The position numbers and the translations under genes were made by a program. DNA of 64,000 bases from Spiribacter sp. 1M189 (GTDB lineage Bacteria; Pseudomonadota; Gammaproteobacteria; Nitrococcales; Nitrococcaceae), in NCBI RefSeq assembly GCF_040838345.1, contig NZ_JBAKFF010000001.1, forward strand, positions 310,001 through 374,000, given 5' to 3'. Under the pieces are notes generated by a model. That model was not told the DNA's origin. It searched no databases and saw nothing but the letters and a program-made list of their open reading frames with translations. The stretch's first letter is position 1. The number at the start of each line of letters is the position of its first letter. Shown in pieces: positions 16,595 to 25,834 of the stretch.

Positions 16595-17341
16595 ATGAAG
16601 CATTCGTCTGGCGAGAGCATTGATCCCCGCGAAATGGACCACTACGACCGCCTCGCCGCGAGCTGGTGGGATCCGGAGGGGCCGTTCTGGCCGCTCCACG
16701 GCCTCAACCGATTCCGGGTTCAGTACCTCCGCGCACGCCTGATCGAGCACTTTCATCTGACGGACGATGATCAGCCCCTGCATGGCCTTTCCGTTCTCGA
16801 CATTGGCTGCGGTGGCGGTATCCTTAGCGAGTCCATGGCCCGGCTCGGGGCGCGGGTGACCGGCCTTGACCCGGTGGCCCGAAACATCGCCATCGCCGAA
16901 GATCACGCCGCGGCATCGGGGCTTGCCATCGACTATCGTTGCGAGACCGTGGAGGCCCATGAGCCTCTGTCCGGTGGCTATGACGTGGTGCTCAACATGG
17001 AGGTGGTGGAGCATGTCGAGGGCCTGCCGGGCTTTCTCACCGCCTGCGCCGCCCAGCTGCGCCCCGGCGGCGTGATGTTCGTGGCCACCATCAACCGCAC
17101 ACCGCTCGCGGCGCTGACCGCCCTGTTCGCCGCCGAGTACATCCTGCGCTGGCTGCCAAAGGGGACCCATCAGTACCGCAAGCTTCGGCGGCCGGCCGAG
17201 GTCAGGGAGCCGCTTGCCGAGAGCGGTGTCGAGGTGGTCCATGAGACTGGTGTGGCCTTGAGCCCCATTACCCGCCGTTTCCGCTACACGCGGAACATGG
17301 CGGTCAACTACATGATGATGGCGGTGAAAAGCGCCGCTTGA
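16595..17341 (+). CDS. ubiG: Ubiquinone biosynthesis O-methyltransferase UbiG
   Basis: 248-residue SAM-dependent methyltransferase performing both O-methylations of ubiquinone synthesis. The SAM motif I is VLDIGCGGGILS (67-78), preceded by the UbiG-specific RLAASWWDPEGPFWPLHGLNRFR-type N-terminus and followed by NMEVVEHVEG and the membrane-binding ALFAAEYILRWLPKGTH insertion. The ATG at 16595 gives the family length; an upstream TTG at 16559 would add 12 atypical residues. Upstream of an M23 peptidase gene by 13 bases. Confidence 0.95.
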   Translation: MKHSSGESIDPREMDHYDRLAASWWDPEGPFWPLHGLNRFRVQYLRARLIEHFHLTDDDQPLHGLSVLDIGCGGGILSESMARLGARVTGLDPVARNIAIAEDHAAASGLAIDYRCETVEAHEPLSGGYDVVLNMEVVEHVEGLPGFLTACAAQLRPGGVMFVATINRTPLAALTALFAAEYILRWLPKGTHQYRKLRRPAEVREPLAESGVEVVHETGVALSPITRRFRYTRNMAVNYMMMAVKSAA

Positions 17342-17354
17342 AGGAGGCGATGGC

Positions 17355-18185
17355 ATGGGCGTCAATGGCATCCGAACCGCCGTGCTGGCGGCAATGCTCG
17401 GCCTTGCCGGTGTGGTGCAGGCACTTGAGCTCAGTGGCCCCCAGCGTCAGGGTGGGCTGCTGGCCGGGCAGGTCGAGGCCGACGCCCGGGTCGAGGCGCT
17501 TGGCCGAGTCATCCCGGTGGATGGCGCCGGGCGCTTTCTGCTGGGCCTTGGCCGCGATGCACCGCAGACCGTCACGGTCACTGTCACCCAGGCCGACGGC
17601 ACCACTCGCGAGCATGCCCTCGCGGTGGAGCCGCGGGACTATGATATCCAGCGTATCGATGGTCTGCCGCAGAATCAGGTCAACCCCGATGGCGAGACGC
17701 TGGCGCGGATCCGTGAGGATGCGGCCAGGGTGAGGGAGGCGCGCAGCCGCCGGATCGACGAGCGCCACTTCGACGCTGGCTGGAGATGGCCGGTGACCGG
17801 GCCGATATCGGGGATCTACGGCAGTCAGCGCATCCTCAATGGCGAGCCACGTCAGCCGCATTATGGCATCGATATCGCCCGGCCCACCGGCACGCCGGTG
17901 GTTGCCCCCTCGGACGGCGTGGTCACGCTGGCGGCGGAGGATCTGTTCTTCTCCGGCGGGACGCTCATCATCGATCACGGGCAGGGGCTCTCTTCGAGCT
18001 TTCTGCATCTTTCACGGATCCTGGTACAGCCGGGTGAACCGGTCCGCCAGGGCGAGGTCGTCGCCGAAGTGGGGGCCACGGGCCGGGTGACCGGCGCCCA
18101 TCTGGACTGGCGGATGAACTGGTTTGATCAACGCATCGACCCGTCACTGCTGGTGCCGCCGATGCGCGAGGCACGGGCGGAATGA
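17355..18185 (+). CDS. M23-family (LytM-type) metallopeptidase
   Basis: 276-residue exported protein: signal peptide (about 1-23), an N-terminal beta domain and a C-terminal LytM domain (about 145-270) that cleaves peptide cross-links in peptidoglycan or, if degenerate, activates amidases. Zinc ligands H169 and D173 (HYGID) and H249 are present, with H218 in FLHLS. The usual HxH of the last motif is HLD, so the base histidine is an aspartate; a changed mechanism or a regulatory role is possible. Overlaps the photolyase start (ATGA). Confidence 0.85.
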   Translation: MGVNGIRTAVLAAMLGLAGVVQALELSGPQRQGGLLAGQVEADARVEALGRVIPVDGAGRFLLGLGRDAPQTVTVTVTQADGTTREHALAVEPRDYDIQRIDGLPQNQVNPDGETLARIREDAARVREARSRRIDERHFDAGWRWPVTGPISGIYGSQRILNGEPRQPHYGIDIARPTGTPVVAPSDGVVTLAAEDLFFSGGTLIIDHGQGLSSSFLHLSRILVQPGEPVRQGEVVAEVGATGRVTGAHLDWRMNWFDQRIDPSLLVPPMREARAE

Positions 18186-19756
18186 GCGCGGAGCAGCGCC
18201 TGATCGTGGTGCTTGGCGATCAGCTCGATCGCCGGGGACCGCTACTGGACGATCTTGACGCCGCTCGCGATGCGGTCTGGATGACCGAGGCGGTGGCCGA
18301 AGCCGAGCGCGGCCCCGTGCATCAGCAGCGCCTCGTGCTTTTTTTCTCCGCCATGCGACATCTGCGTGACGAGCTCCTCGCACGGGGCATCACCGTGCAT
18401 TACCGCTGTATCGAGGATGCCCCCGTCGGCGCCCCGGAGCAGGGTCTGGCGGATCACCTGCGTGCGGATATCGCGCGCCTGCAGCCGGGAACCATTGTCA
18501 TGATGGAGGCCGGGGACTGGGCCATTGAGCAGAGCCTGCAGGACGTGGTGCGCGAGTCGGGCGTGACGCTGCAGTGGCACCGCGACAGTCATTTTCTCGC
18601 CAGCCGAGAATCCTTCGCGCGCTGGGCCGAAGGCCGCAAGACCCTCACCCTCGAGTACTTCTACCGCAGCATGCGCAAGCGTCATGCTGTGCTCATGGAA
18701 GGTGATCAACCGGTGGGCGGCGCATGGAACTTCGACAAGGATAATCGTGCCGCGTTTGGCAAGGATGGACCCGGTGAGCTACCGCCGCATCCACGCTTCC
18801 AGCCCGATGCCACGACCCGCCAGGTGATTGACCGCATACGCGAGCGATACAGTGATCACCCGGGGGATGCCCGTGATTTCCACCAGCCGGTGACACCGGA
18901 TCAGGCCCTCCAGGCCCTTGATGATTTCATCCAGTATCGCCTGCCTCACTTCGGGACCTGGCAGGATGCGATCTGGGTGGGTGAACCGCTGCTCTACCAT
19001 GCGCGGCTGTCGACGTCGCTCAACCTGCATCTGCTGGATCCGCGTGATTGCCTGGAGCGGGCCGAGGCGGCCTATCATCGCGGTGAGGCACCGCTTAATG
19101 CCGTGGAGGGGTTCGTCCGCCAGGTCCTGGGGTGGCGGGAGTTCATCCGTGGCATCTACTGGCTGAAGATGCCGGGCTATGCCGATGCCAACGCGCTGGA
19201 TCACCACGAACGGCTGCCGTCCTTCTACTGGACTGGCGATACCGACATGGTCTGCGTGGCGGATGCCATGGCAGCGGTGCTTCGCCATGGCTATGCGCAT
19301 CATATCCAGCGGCTGATGGTGCTGGGGCTTTTCGCACAGCTCTACGGCGCCCATCCCTATGCCTTCCACGAGTGGCACATGGCGCTCTACCTGGATGCCG
19401 TGGATTGGGTCAGCCTGCCCAACGCATTGGGGATGAGTCAGTTCGGTGACGGAGGCGTGGTGGGGACCAAGCCTTATTGCGCGAGTGGGGCGTACATCGG
19501 CCGCATGAGTAACGCCTGCGCCCAGTGTCGCTATGACCCCCGGCAGGCTACCGGTGAGCGGGCCTGTCCCTTCACCACCCTCTACTGGGAGTTCCTCGAC
19601 CGACACGAGGAACGGCTGGGGGATAATCGTCGACTGCAGTTCCAGTACCGCAACCTGCAGCGCAAAAGCGAATCCCAGCGCGCGGCGATCCGCGAGCAGG
19701 CCAAGCGGTTGCGCGGGCGAATGGCAGCCGACCCTGATCACCGCGAGAGAAATTGA
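18182..19756 (+). CDS. Iron-sulfur bacterial cryptochrome/photolyase (FeS-BCP, (6-4) photolyase type)
   Basis: 524-residue flavoprotein of the prokaryotic FeS-BCP class, like Agrobacterium PhrB, which repairs (6-4) photoproducts with blue light. The four [4Fe-4S] ligands match the class spacing: C358, then C446-x2-C449-x12-C462. An N-terminal Rossmann antenna domain (about 5-130; DMRL as antenna cofactor in the family) precedes the helical FAD domain, with the conserved HHIQRLMVLG segment and WHMALYLDAVDW. Coupled by overlap to the M23 gene upstream and 2 bases from the sodium channel gene downstream. Confidence 0.92.
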   Translation: MSAEQRLIVVLGDQLDRRGPLLDDLDAARDAVWMTEAVAEAERGPVHQQRLVLFFSAMRHLRDELLARGITVHYRCIEDAPVGAPEQGLADHLRADIARLQPGTIVMMEAGDWAIEQSLQDVVRESGVTLQWHRDSHFLASRESFARWAEGRKTLTLEYFYRSMRKRHAVLMEGDQPVGGAWNFDKDNRAAFGKDGPGELPPHPRFQPDATTRQVIDRIRERYSDHPGDARDFHQPVTPDQALQALDDFIQYRLPHFGTWQDAIWVGEPLLYHARLSTSLNLHLLDPRDCLERAEAAYHRGEAPLNAVEGFVRQVLGWREFIRGIYWLKMPGYADANALDHHERLPSFYWTGDTDMVCVADAMAAVLRHGYAHHIQRLMVLGLFAQLYGAHPYAFHEWHMALYLDAVDWVSLPNALGMSQFGDGGVVGTKPYCASGAYIGRMSNACAQCRYDPRQATGERACPFTTLYWEFLDRHEERLGDNRRLQFQYRNLQRKSESQRAAIREQAKRLRGRMAADPDHRERN

Positions 19757-19758
19757 CC

Positions 19759-20598
19759 ATGCAACGGCTCCAGGACTTGCGCCAGGCCGCTGGCCGCTGG
19801 ATCGAATCGCCCCTGCCGCATAACACCATTATCGTGCTGATCGTGCTTAACGCGATCCTGCTGGGATTGGCTACATCACAAAGCATCATGGGGGTGGCGG
19901 GCGGCTGGATCCTGGCAATCGAGGCGCTGATCGTCGGCGTTTTCGCCCTCGAGATCGCCATCAAGCTACTCGCCTGGGGACCACGGTTCTTTCGCAGTGG
20001 TTGGAACCTGTTCGACTTCGTCATTGTCGGGATTGCGCTGGTGCCGTCCGCGGGTCCGCTGAGTATTCTGCGGTCACTGCGCATCCTCCGCGTCCTGCGC
20101 CTGCTATCCACCGTGCGTCGGCTGCGCCTGCTGATCGAGGCGCTGATCTCACCCATTCCCAGCATCGGCTGGATCGTCTTCCTGCTCGGTCTGGTTTTCT
20201 ACATCTTCGGCGTGATGGGTACCGAACTGTTCGCGGCGCAGTTTCCGGCATGGTTCGGTACGCTGGGACGGTCCATGTACACGCTGTTTCAGGTCATGAC
20301 CCTGGAGAGCTGGTCCATGGGCATCGCCCGCCCGGTCATGGAGGTCTATCCGTTCGCCTGGCTCTACTTTGTCTCATTCATTCTCGTGACCGCGTTCACG
20401 ATTCTGAACCTTTTCATCGGTATCATTGTCAACACGATGCAGGCGGCGCACTGGGAAGAAGAAGATGATCGCCGTGCTGAAACCGAGGCCAAGGCGCACC
20501 GCGAGCGTGAGGAAATCCTTGAGCTCCTGCGCCGGACCGACGAGCGACTGACCCGGCTGGAGGCGTCGCGATTGATGCGCGTCAAGCAAAGCGACTGA
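19759..20598 (+). CDS. Bacterial voltage-gated sodium channel (NaChBac/BacNav family)
   Basis: 279-residue single-domain six-helix channel, active as a tetramer. S4 (about 102-123) has arginines at every third position (R105, R108, R111, R114) for voltage sensing. The pore loop selectivity filter is TLESWS (181-186), identical to the sodium-selective consensus. S6 ends in NLFIGIIVNTMQ, followed by an acidic neck (EEEDDRRAE) and a C-terminal coiled coil (about 245-272) that assembles the tetramer. Related channels occur in alkaliphilic and halophilic bacteria for sodium homeostasis or motility. Two bases after the photolyase stop. Confidence 0.94.
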   Translation: MQRLQDLRQAAGRWIESPLPHNTIIVLIVLNAILLGLATSQSIMGVAGGWILAIEALIVGVFALEIAIKLLAWGPRFFRSGWNLFDFVIVGIALVPSAGPLSILRSLRILRVLRLLSTVRRLRLLIEALISPIPSIGWIVFLLGLVFYIFGVMGTELFAAQFPAWFGTLGRSMYTLFQVMTLESWSMGIARPVMEVYPFAWLYFVSFILVTAFTILNLFIGIIVNTMQAAHWEEEDDRRAETEAKAHREREEILELLRRTDERLTRLEASRLMRVKQSD

Positions 20599-20610
20599 GC
20601 AGTACGGGAA

Positions 20611-20641
20611 TTGATGGTCATCCTCACGATAGTGATATACT
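20611..20641 (+). promoter_or_regulatory. Possible sigma-70 promoter
   Basis: TTGATG (20611-20616) and TATACT (20636-20641) are separated by 19 bases, slightly long. It would start a transcript near 20648 that meets the hairpin at 20679 or reads through to the DUF423 gene. Confidence 0.35.
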
Positions 20642-20678
20642 GCGCCGCAACACATGGTTTTTCTCTCTCCTCCTCTTG

Positions 20679-20704
20679 GCCGGCCTCAGCGTCGGCTTTT
20701 TTTT
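20679..20704 (+). terminator. Rho-independent terminator after the sodium-channel gene
   Basis: GCCGGC (20679-20684) pairs with GTCGGC (20691-20696), one G-U pair, six-base loop, followed by eight T (20697-20704). It ends the operon from the left, and may attenuate a transcript starting at the promoter at 20611. Confidence 0.75.
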
Positions 20705-20719
20705 GTCTGAAGGAAACTG

Positions 20720-21142
20720 ATGATGCAGGGAAACGGCCATATCGACGGGTTCCGGAGCCTGGTTGCCGGTGTGCTTCTGCTCGGTACGGGCGTGGTCCTG
20801 GGTGCCTTCGGAGCGCACGGGCTGGATGAAAACCTGTCGCCGGCCAGCCGGGCGGCCTGGCAGACGGCGGTGCAATACCAGCTGATCCATGGCCTGGCGA
20901 TTTTCGTCCTCGGGGCAATCGCCGACCGCCTGCCGGCGGGGCAGATCCGGGGGCATGCGGCATTCCTGCTCGGCGCGGGCTGCGTGCTTTTCAGCGGCAG
21001 CATCTACTGGCTCACCCTCGGAGGCCCCTGGTGGCTGGGCCCGGTGACGCCGCTGGGGGGCGTGACCATGATCATGGGCTGGGTGTGGGTGCTGCGCTGG
21101 CTGTGGCTCGCCCGGGCGCAGGCGACTCAGCCCGCCGGCTGA
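20720..21142 (+). CDS. DUF423 (YgdD) family inner-membrane protein
   Basis: 140-residue protein with four hydrophobic helices. The signature GAFGAHGL near the N-terminus and YQLIHGLAI are diagnostic of the DUF423/YgdD family, whose function is not established. AAGGAAAC precedes tandem ATG codons (20720 and 20723). Overlaps the 3' end of the convergent pdeM by 16 bases. Confidence 0.88.
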   Translation: MMQGNGHIDGFRSLVAGVLLLGTGVVLGAFGAHGLDENLSPASRAAWQTAVQYQLIHGLAIFVLGAIADRLPAGQIRGHAAFLLGAGCVLFSGSIYWLTLGGPWWLGPVTPLGGVTMIMGWVWVLRWLWLARAQATQPAG

Positions 21143-21795
21143 GGTCCGTCCACTGCCAGAACCGCCTCGCCACTGGTGACGTAGCGGTACCGGCCACGAC
21201 CCGCGCTTACCGGCGCGCCACCGGTCATGCCGCCAAAGGCCGGCAGTATCAGACCGTTGGCGGGTTCGCGGATGAATGCCGGCAGCCGCAGACTGTCACC
21301 ACCGGCGTTGAGTCGGACCACGGGATGCCAATGGCCGGCCACCCAGGGCTGACCGGTTGCCCGCTCGGGTGGGTGATGCCGCAGCACCAGGCCATTGCGC
21401 TCGATGCCTTCTTCGTAACAATCCATCTCCGGCTCGAGTTGCCGTAGCCCCCGGTCATGGTTGCCGATGATCGCTGTCATCGCGATCCCGCCATGCCGGG
21501 CCCGCCAGTCGACGATCTGGCGATACAGGGCCGGATCGCTACCCAGCCGCACATGCAGGATATCGCCGAGCAGTATCACCTCCCTGGGCTGCCAGGCCGC
21601 GATCAGGGCATCCAGCCGTTGCAGACTCGAGGCGGTGTCACCCTCGGGTATGGCAAGACCGGCCCTGCGGAAGGCTGCTGCCTTACCCAGATGCAGATCG
21701 GCCAGGAGCAGTGCGGACAGCGCCGGCCAGAAAACCGCCCGCTCCGGGAGTAGCTGCAGCGCATGCCCGCCGATGTCGACGGTCTGTTCACTCAT
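21127..21795 (-). CDS. pdeM: Ligase-associated DNA damage response endonuclease PdeM
   Basis: 222-residue calcineurin-like metallophosphoesterase; the Pseudomonas putida homologue (MPE) is a manganese-dependent single-strand DNA endonuclease. Metal motifs run in order: LADLHLGK (D-x-H, about 31-38), ILLGDILH, IGNHDRG and GHWHP. Last gene of the four-gene ligase-associated operon; its ATG overlaps the helicase stop by four bases. Confidence 0.92.
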   Translation of the reverse strand: MSEQTVDIGGHALQLLPERAVFWPALSALLLADLHLGKAAAFRRAGLAIPEGDTASSLQRLDALIAAWQPREVILLGDILHVRLGSDPALYRQIVDWRARHGGIAMTAIIGNHDRGLRQLEPEMDCYEEGIERNGLVLRHHPPERATGQPWVAGHWHPVVRLNAGGDSLRLPAFIREPANGLILPAFGGMTGGAPVSAGRGRYRYVTSGEAVLAVDGPQPAG

Positions 21796-24248
21796 GTGCG
21801 GTCGGCCGCGCGTTCGAGCTGCGCGACCATCTTCGCGACGCGATCCTGCCAGCGCTGCGTGGTCAGGCGGTTGCGCAGCCGCTCGGCCCAGAGGGGAAAG
21901 GCCAGGGGCGTGAAGCGTTCGGTGTCGTGAATGACCAGTTCGGCACTGGCGATGGCCTTGAGGGCGCTGCGCAGCCGCTCCACCTCCAGGGCGCTGTCCA
22001 GCACCTCCCGCCGCGCCTGGGTGAGCAGCCGGTTATCGGGGTCGTAGCGATTGATGGTGTCGAAGATCAGTCCACTGGAAGCCTGCAGTTGGCGCGCCGT
22101 TTTGCCGCGCCCGGGATAGCCCTGGAAGATCAGACCGGCAATCCGGGCGATGTCCCGGAACTGGCGGCGGGCGAGTTCGCTGGCGTTCATCGCCGCGAGC
22201 AGATCATCCACCAGGCCGTCCGGGGAGAACAGCGCGCGCCACTCGTGCTCATCCATTGAGGGTAACGGCTCACCGACCAGCTCAAAGCCATAATCATTGA
22301 CCGAGAGGCTGAAGGTCGCCGGACTCTGCTGGCCCAGCCGCCAGGCGGTGAGCGTCGCCAGGCCCTCATGGGCGAGTCGGCCGGCAAAGGGGTAGACGAA
22401 AAGATGCTGACCCTCCCGCGATCGGGTGCGCTCGATCAGCAGTTGCCCCGGGCGGGGCAGAGACGACCAGCTCGACTGAATCTGCAGCAGCGGTTTGATG
22501 GCCGCCATCTCCGGCTCGCCGCAATGGCCGTCGGCGGCTTCGGAGAAGAGTTCGAGGACACGACCGGCGAGCGCGGTGGACAGCGGCAGCCGGCCACCCT
22601 GCCACCGTGGTACCGCCTGGCGTCGGGACCCCGCACGTTTGACGAAGGCGGTCAGATCGCGGACGCGGATCAGCTCAAGGCTGCGCCCGGCAAACAGAAA
22701 GGCATCGCCGGGCTTGAGCCGGGCGATGAAGCTCTCCTCGATGGTGCCGATATGCCCGCCGCGCTGGTAGCGCACGGCGATGGCGGCATCGCTGGTGATC
22801 GTGCCAATGCTCATGCGGTGGCGGCTGGCCTGGGCTCGCCCGGCGATCCGGTAAACACCGTCGCTGCCCCGCACGACCCGCTGGAAGTCGGGATAGGCCT
22901 CCAGTACCGGACCGCCGCGGGTCACGAACTCCAGGACCCATTGCCAGGCGTCGTCGCCGAGTCCGCTGTAGGCATGGGTCGTGCGGATCTCCTCCAACAG
23001 GTGATCGGCTTCAAAGCCATCGCCGGTCGCCAGCGTCACCAGGTGCTGGGCAAGCACGTCCAGGCTGTGTCTCAGGGGGCGCCTTGCCTCCACTTCGCCG
23101 GCGGCCCAGGCCCGCCGCGCCGCGGCAATCTCCACAAGCTCCAGGGCATGCGTAGGGACACACAGGATGCGACTGTCGCGGCCGGGCTGATGGCCACTGC
23201 GGCCGGCCCGCTGGGCCAGACGGGCAACCCCCTTGGGACTGCCCACCTGGATCACCTGGTCCACCGGGGAGAAGTCCACGCCCAGATCGAGGCTGGAGGT
23301 GGCGACCACGCAACGGAATTGGCCGGCGGCGAGGCCGGCCTCAATACGCTCGCGCAGGCTGCGATCGATGGAGCCATGATGCAGGCCGAGCCCTTCGAGC
23401 CAGTCCGGTCGGGCCCGGAGGAGTGATTCGAACCAGAGCTCGGCCTGGGAGCGGGTATTGGTGAAGAGCAGACAGCTCTTTGGGGTCTCCAGGGCGTCGA
23501 TCACGTCGTCGATGAGCTGGGTGCCGAGATGGCCGGCCCAGGGAAAGCGTGTGTCGGCCGCCGGCAGCAGCGTGCGGATATCGATGGGGCGGGCCGGTGG
23601 GCCCTGAATGAGCCGGCCCGAGGCGCTGTCCTCGCCGAGGAGGCAGTCCCGGGCCTCTTCGAGATTACCCAGGGTCGCTGAGAGCCCCCAGGTCCGTAGC
23701 CCCGGCGCCAGCCGCCGTAGCCGGGCCAGACAGAGCTCCAGCTGCACACCCCGCTTGGTGCCTATGAGCTCATGCCATTCATCCACCACGACGGTGTTCA
23801 GGTTGCGGAACTGGCGGGCGGCGTCACGATAGGAGAGCAGCAGCGACAGGCTCTCCGGCGTGGTCACCAGCACTTCCGGCGGTCGCTGCCGTTGCCGGGC
23901 CCGGGCGCTACTGCCGGTATCTCCGGTTCGCTTTTCCACCCGCCAGTCGAGGCCCACACCGGCGGCGGCAGCAGCGAGGTTGTTGACGGTATCGCCGGCC
24001 AAGGCCCGCAGCGGCGTAATCCACAGGACCCGCAGGCCGCCTCGGCGGTCGCCGCGATCCGCCTCGCTCAGGCCCTCGATCAGCGGGCCACCCCAGGCGG
24101 CGAGGGATTTGCCGGAACCGGTCGCGGAATGGATCAGCCCACTCTCGCCACGGCCATAGGCCGCCCAGGCGTCCAGCTGAAACGCTTCGGGCCGCCAGCC
24201 GCGGGCGGTGAACCAGGCGGTCAGCCGGGCCTGCGGGTTGTCGCTCAT
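21792..24248 (-). CDS. Ligase-associated DNA damage response DEXH-box helicase (Lhr-type)
   Basis: 818-residue superfamily 2 helicase corresponding to the Lhr core: two RecA domains with SATGSGKS as Walker A (about 40-47) and DEWH as the DEXH box (about 156-159), a winged helix and the Lhr-specific C-terminal domain ending near EVERLRSALKAI. It unwinds 3'-tailed DNA in this family. Short of full-length Lhr (about 1500) because the extra C-terminal half is naturally absent in this operon type. Starts four bases inside the ligase stop. Confidence 0.93.
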   Translation of the reverse strand: MSDNPQARLTAWFTARGWRPEAFQLDAWAAYGRGESGLIHSATGSGKSLAAWGGPLIEGLSEADRGDRRGGLRVLWITPLRALAGDTVNNLAAAAAGVGLDWRVEKRTGDTGSSARARQRQRPPEVLVTTPESLSLLLSYRDAARQFRNLNTVVVDEWHELIGTKRGVQLELCLARLRRLAPGLRTWGLSATLGNLEEARDCLLGEDSASGRLIQGPPARPIDIRTLLPAADTRFPWAGHLGTQLIDDVIDALETPKSCLLFTNTRSQAELWFESLLRARPDWLEGLGLHHGSIDRSLRERIEAGLAAGQFRCVVATSSLDLGVDFSPVDQVIQVGSPKGVARLAQRAGRSGHQPGRDSRILCVPTHALELVEIAAARRAWAAGEVEARRPLRHSLDVLAQHLVTLATGDGFEADHLLEEIRTTHAYSGLGDDAWQWVLEFVTRGGPVLEAYPDFQRVVRGSDGVYRIAGRAQASRHRMSIGTITSDAAIAVRYQRGGHIGTIEESFIARLKPGDAFLFAGRSLELIRVRDLTAFVKRAGSRRQAVPRWQGGRLPLSTALAGRVLELFSEAADGHCGEPEMAAIKPLLQIQSSWSSLPRPGQLLIERTRSREGQHLFVYPFAGRLAHEGLATLTAWRLGQQSPATFSLSVNDYGFELVGEPLPSMDEHEWRALFSPDGLVDDLLAAMNASELARRQFRDIARIAGLIFQGYPGRGKTARQLQASSGLIFDTINRYDPDNRLLTQARREVLDSALEVERLRSALKAIASAELVIHDTERFTPLAFPLWAERLRNRLTTQRWQDRVAKMVAQLERAADRT

Positions 24249-25834
24249 GGCAGCAGGGCCTTCGCCTGGGCCAGCGTATCGGCGTCTCCGGGGCCGAGAT
24301 CCTCACGCCAGCGTGCGATCCGTGGAAAGCGCAGGGCAAGTCCGGACTTATGGCGTGATGAGGGCGCAATACCCTCGAAGGCAAGTTCGAAGACCTGGAC
24401 CGGTTCCACCGAGCGCACCGGCCCGAAGCGCTCTCTTGTGTGGCGACGGATCCATCGGTCGAGACGCCGGATCTCGGCATCATCCAGCCCGGAATAGGCC
24501 TTGGCGATGGGCACGAGACGCTCTCCATCGGGGACGGCGAAGCTGTAATCGGTATAGAGGTTGGCGCGGCGGCCATGCCCCGGCTGGGCATACAGCAGAA
24601 TGACATCCAGGGTCAGCGGGCTGATTTTCCACTTCCACCATGGGCCGCGGGGACGTCCGGTGCCGTAGGCGGTGTCGCGGCCCTTGAGCATGATGCCTTC
24701 CACCCCGCGTTCACGGGACTGCTCGCGCAGCGCGGCGAGATCGCGCCAGCTGTCGCACGCTATGCGGGGCGAGAGCATCAGCGGTGTATCGATGCCGGCC
24801 ATCAGTTCCTCGAGCCAGGCCCGACGGCGCTCAAGGGGTGCCTCGCGCAGGTCCCGGCCGTCCGCCTCCAGCAGATCGTAGGCGAGCAGTCGCACCGGCA
24901 CCTCGCGCATGAAACGCTGGCTCACCCGTTTGCGCCCCAATCGGCGCTGGAGCTGAGCGAAGGGAAGTACCGTGTCTTTCCAGGCGAGGACCTCGCCATC
25001 AATGACCGTATCCGGCGGCAGCTGGGTCGCCCCCTGCGCGAGCTCAGGGAAGGTCTCGGTGATCAGCGATTCACCGCGGGACCACAGGTGGACGGCATCC
25101 GCCCGCCGGACCAGTTGCGCGCGGATACCGTCCCACTTCCACTCCAGCTGCCAGTCGTCGATGGCACCCAGGGACGCCGCCGGCTCATCCTCCAGCGGAT
25201 GAGCGAGGAAAAACGGGTAGGGCCGCGAGGCGTCTTCCCGGCCGGAGCGTTCGTCGAACAGGCCGCGAAAGAAAGCCGCATCCGGAGTCCACTGGCCCAT
25301 CAGCCGATGGGCGATCACCGGCCGGGGCTGGCCGCTGGCCTGGGCCAGGGCCCGTTCGACCAGTGTCTGGGAGACGCCCACGCGCAGCGCGCCGGTGAGC
25401 AGCTTGGTGTAGAGAAAGCGCGAGCCCTCGTCCAGCTGCTGCCACGCCGTGGTGACCCGTTGCCGACGCGCGTCGTCGTCAAGCTCGCGCAGGACCTGGA
25501 TCTCTTCCTCCAGCCAGACGGCGAGCCCGCGGTCATCGGTCGGCCCGGCATCTCCAGGCCCCTGGAGCAGTAATGCGATGGTCTCGGCAAGATCGCCGAC
25601 ATGCTCATGGGTCTCCTCCACGAGCCAGCCCGGCAGTCCGCTGACATCCGCCAGCCACTGACGCAGCTGCATCGGCCCGATCAGCCGCTTCAGACGTCGG
25701 CCGCTCAGGAAATACACCGCCCAGGCGCCGTCGGCGGCCTCGACCGTTGAGAAATAGTCCGCCATGGCCGCCACCTTGGCGTTGGTGCCGCGCTGTTCAT
25801 CCAGTTCCCGGAATAGGGCTGCGAACGCCTGCAT
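24245..25834 (-). CDS. ATP-dependent DNA ligase of the ligase-associated repair cluster
   Basis: 529-residue ligase sealing nicks with ATP. A helical N-terminal DNA-binding domain (1-200) is followed by the nucleotidyltransferase domain with the adenylated lysine K233 in KWDGIR, and an OB domain. GIMLKGRD (motif IV region) and the GPWWKWKI (motif V) are visible. Overlaps both neighbours by the ATGA type, showing tight coupling with the exonuclease and helicase. Homologues are annotated as cisplatin-resistance or ligase-associated ligases. Confidence 0.94.
   Translation of the reverse strand: MQAFAALFRELDEQRGTNAKVAAMADYFSTVEAADGAWAVYFLSGRRLKRLIGPMQLRQWLADVSGLPGWLVEETHEHVGDLAETIALLLQGPGDAGPTDDRGLAVWLEEEIQVLRELDDDARRQRVTTAWQQLDEGSRFLYTKLLTGALRVGVSQTLVERALAQASGQPRPVIAHRLMGQWTPDAAFFRGLFDERSGREDASRPYPFFLAHPLEDEPAASLGAIDDWQLEWKWDGIRAQLVRRADAVHLWSRGESLITETFPELAQGATQLPPDTVIDGEVLAWKDTVLPFAQLQRRLGRKRVSQRFMREVPVRLLAYDLLEADGRDLREAPLERRRAWLEELMAGIDTPLMLSPRIACDSWRDLAALREQSRERGVEGIMLKGRDTAYGTGRPRGPWWKWKISPLTLDVILLYAQPGHGRRANLYTDYSFAVPDGERLVPIAKAYSGLDDAEIRRLDRWIRRHTRERFGPVRSVEPVQVFELAFEGIAPSSRHKSGLALRFPRIARWREDLGPGDADTLAQAKALLP

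Noticed and set aside
22368-23426. 352-codon plus-strand frame within the Lhr-type helicase
   Set aside because: No recognisable domain and sits on a conserved helicase; typical GC-rich shadow.
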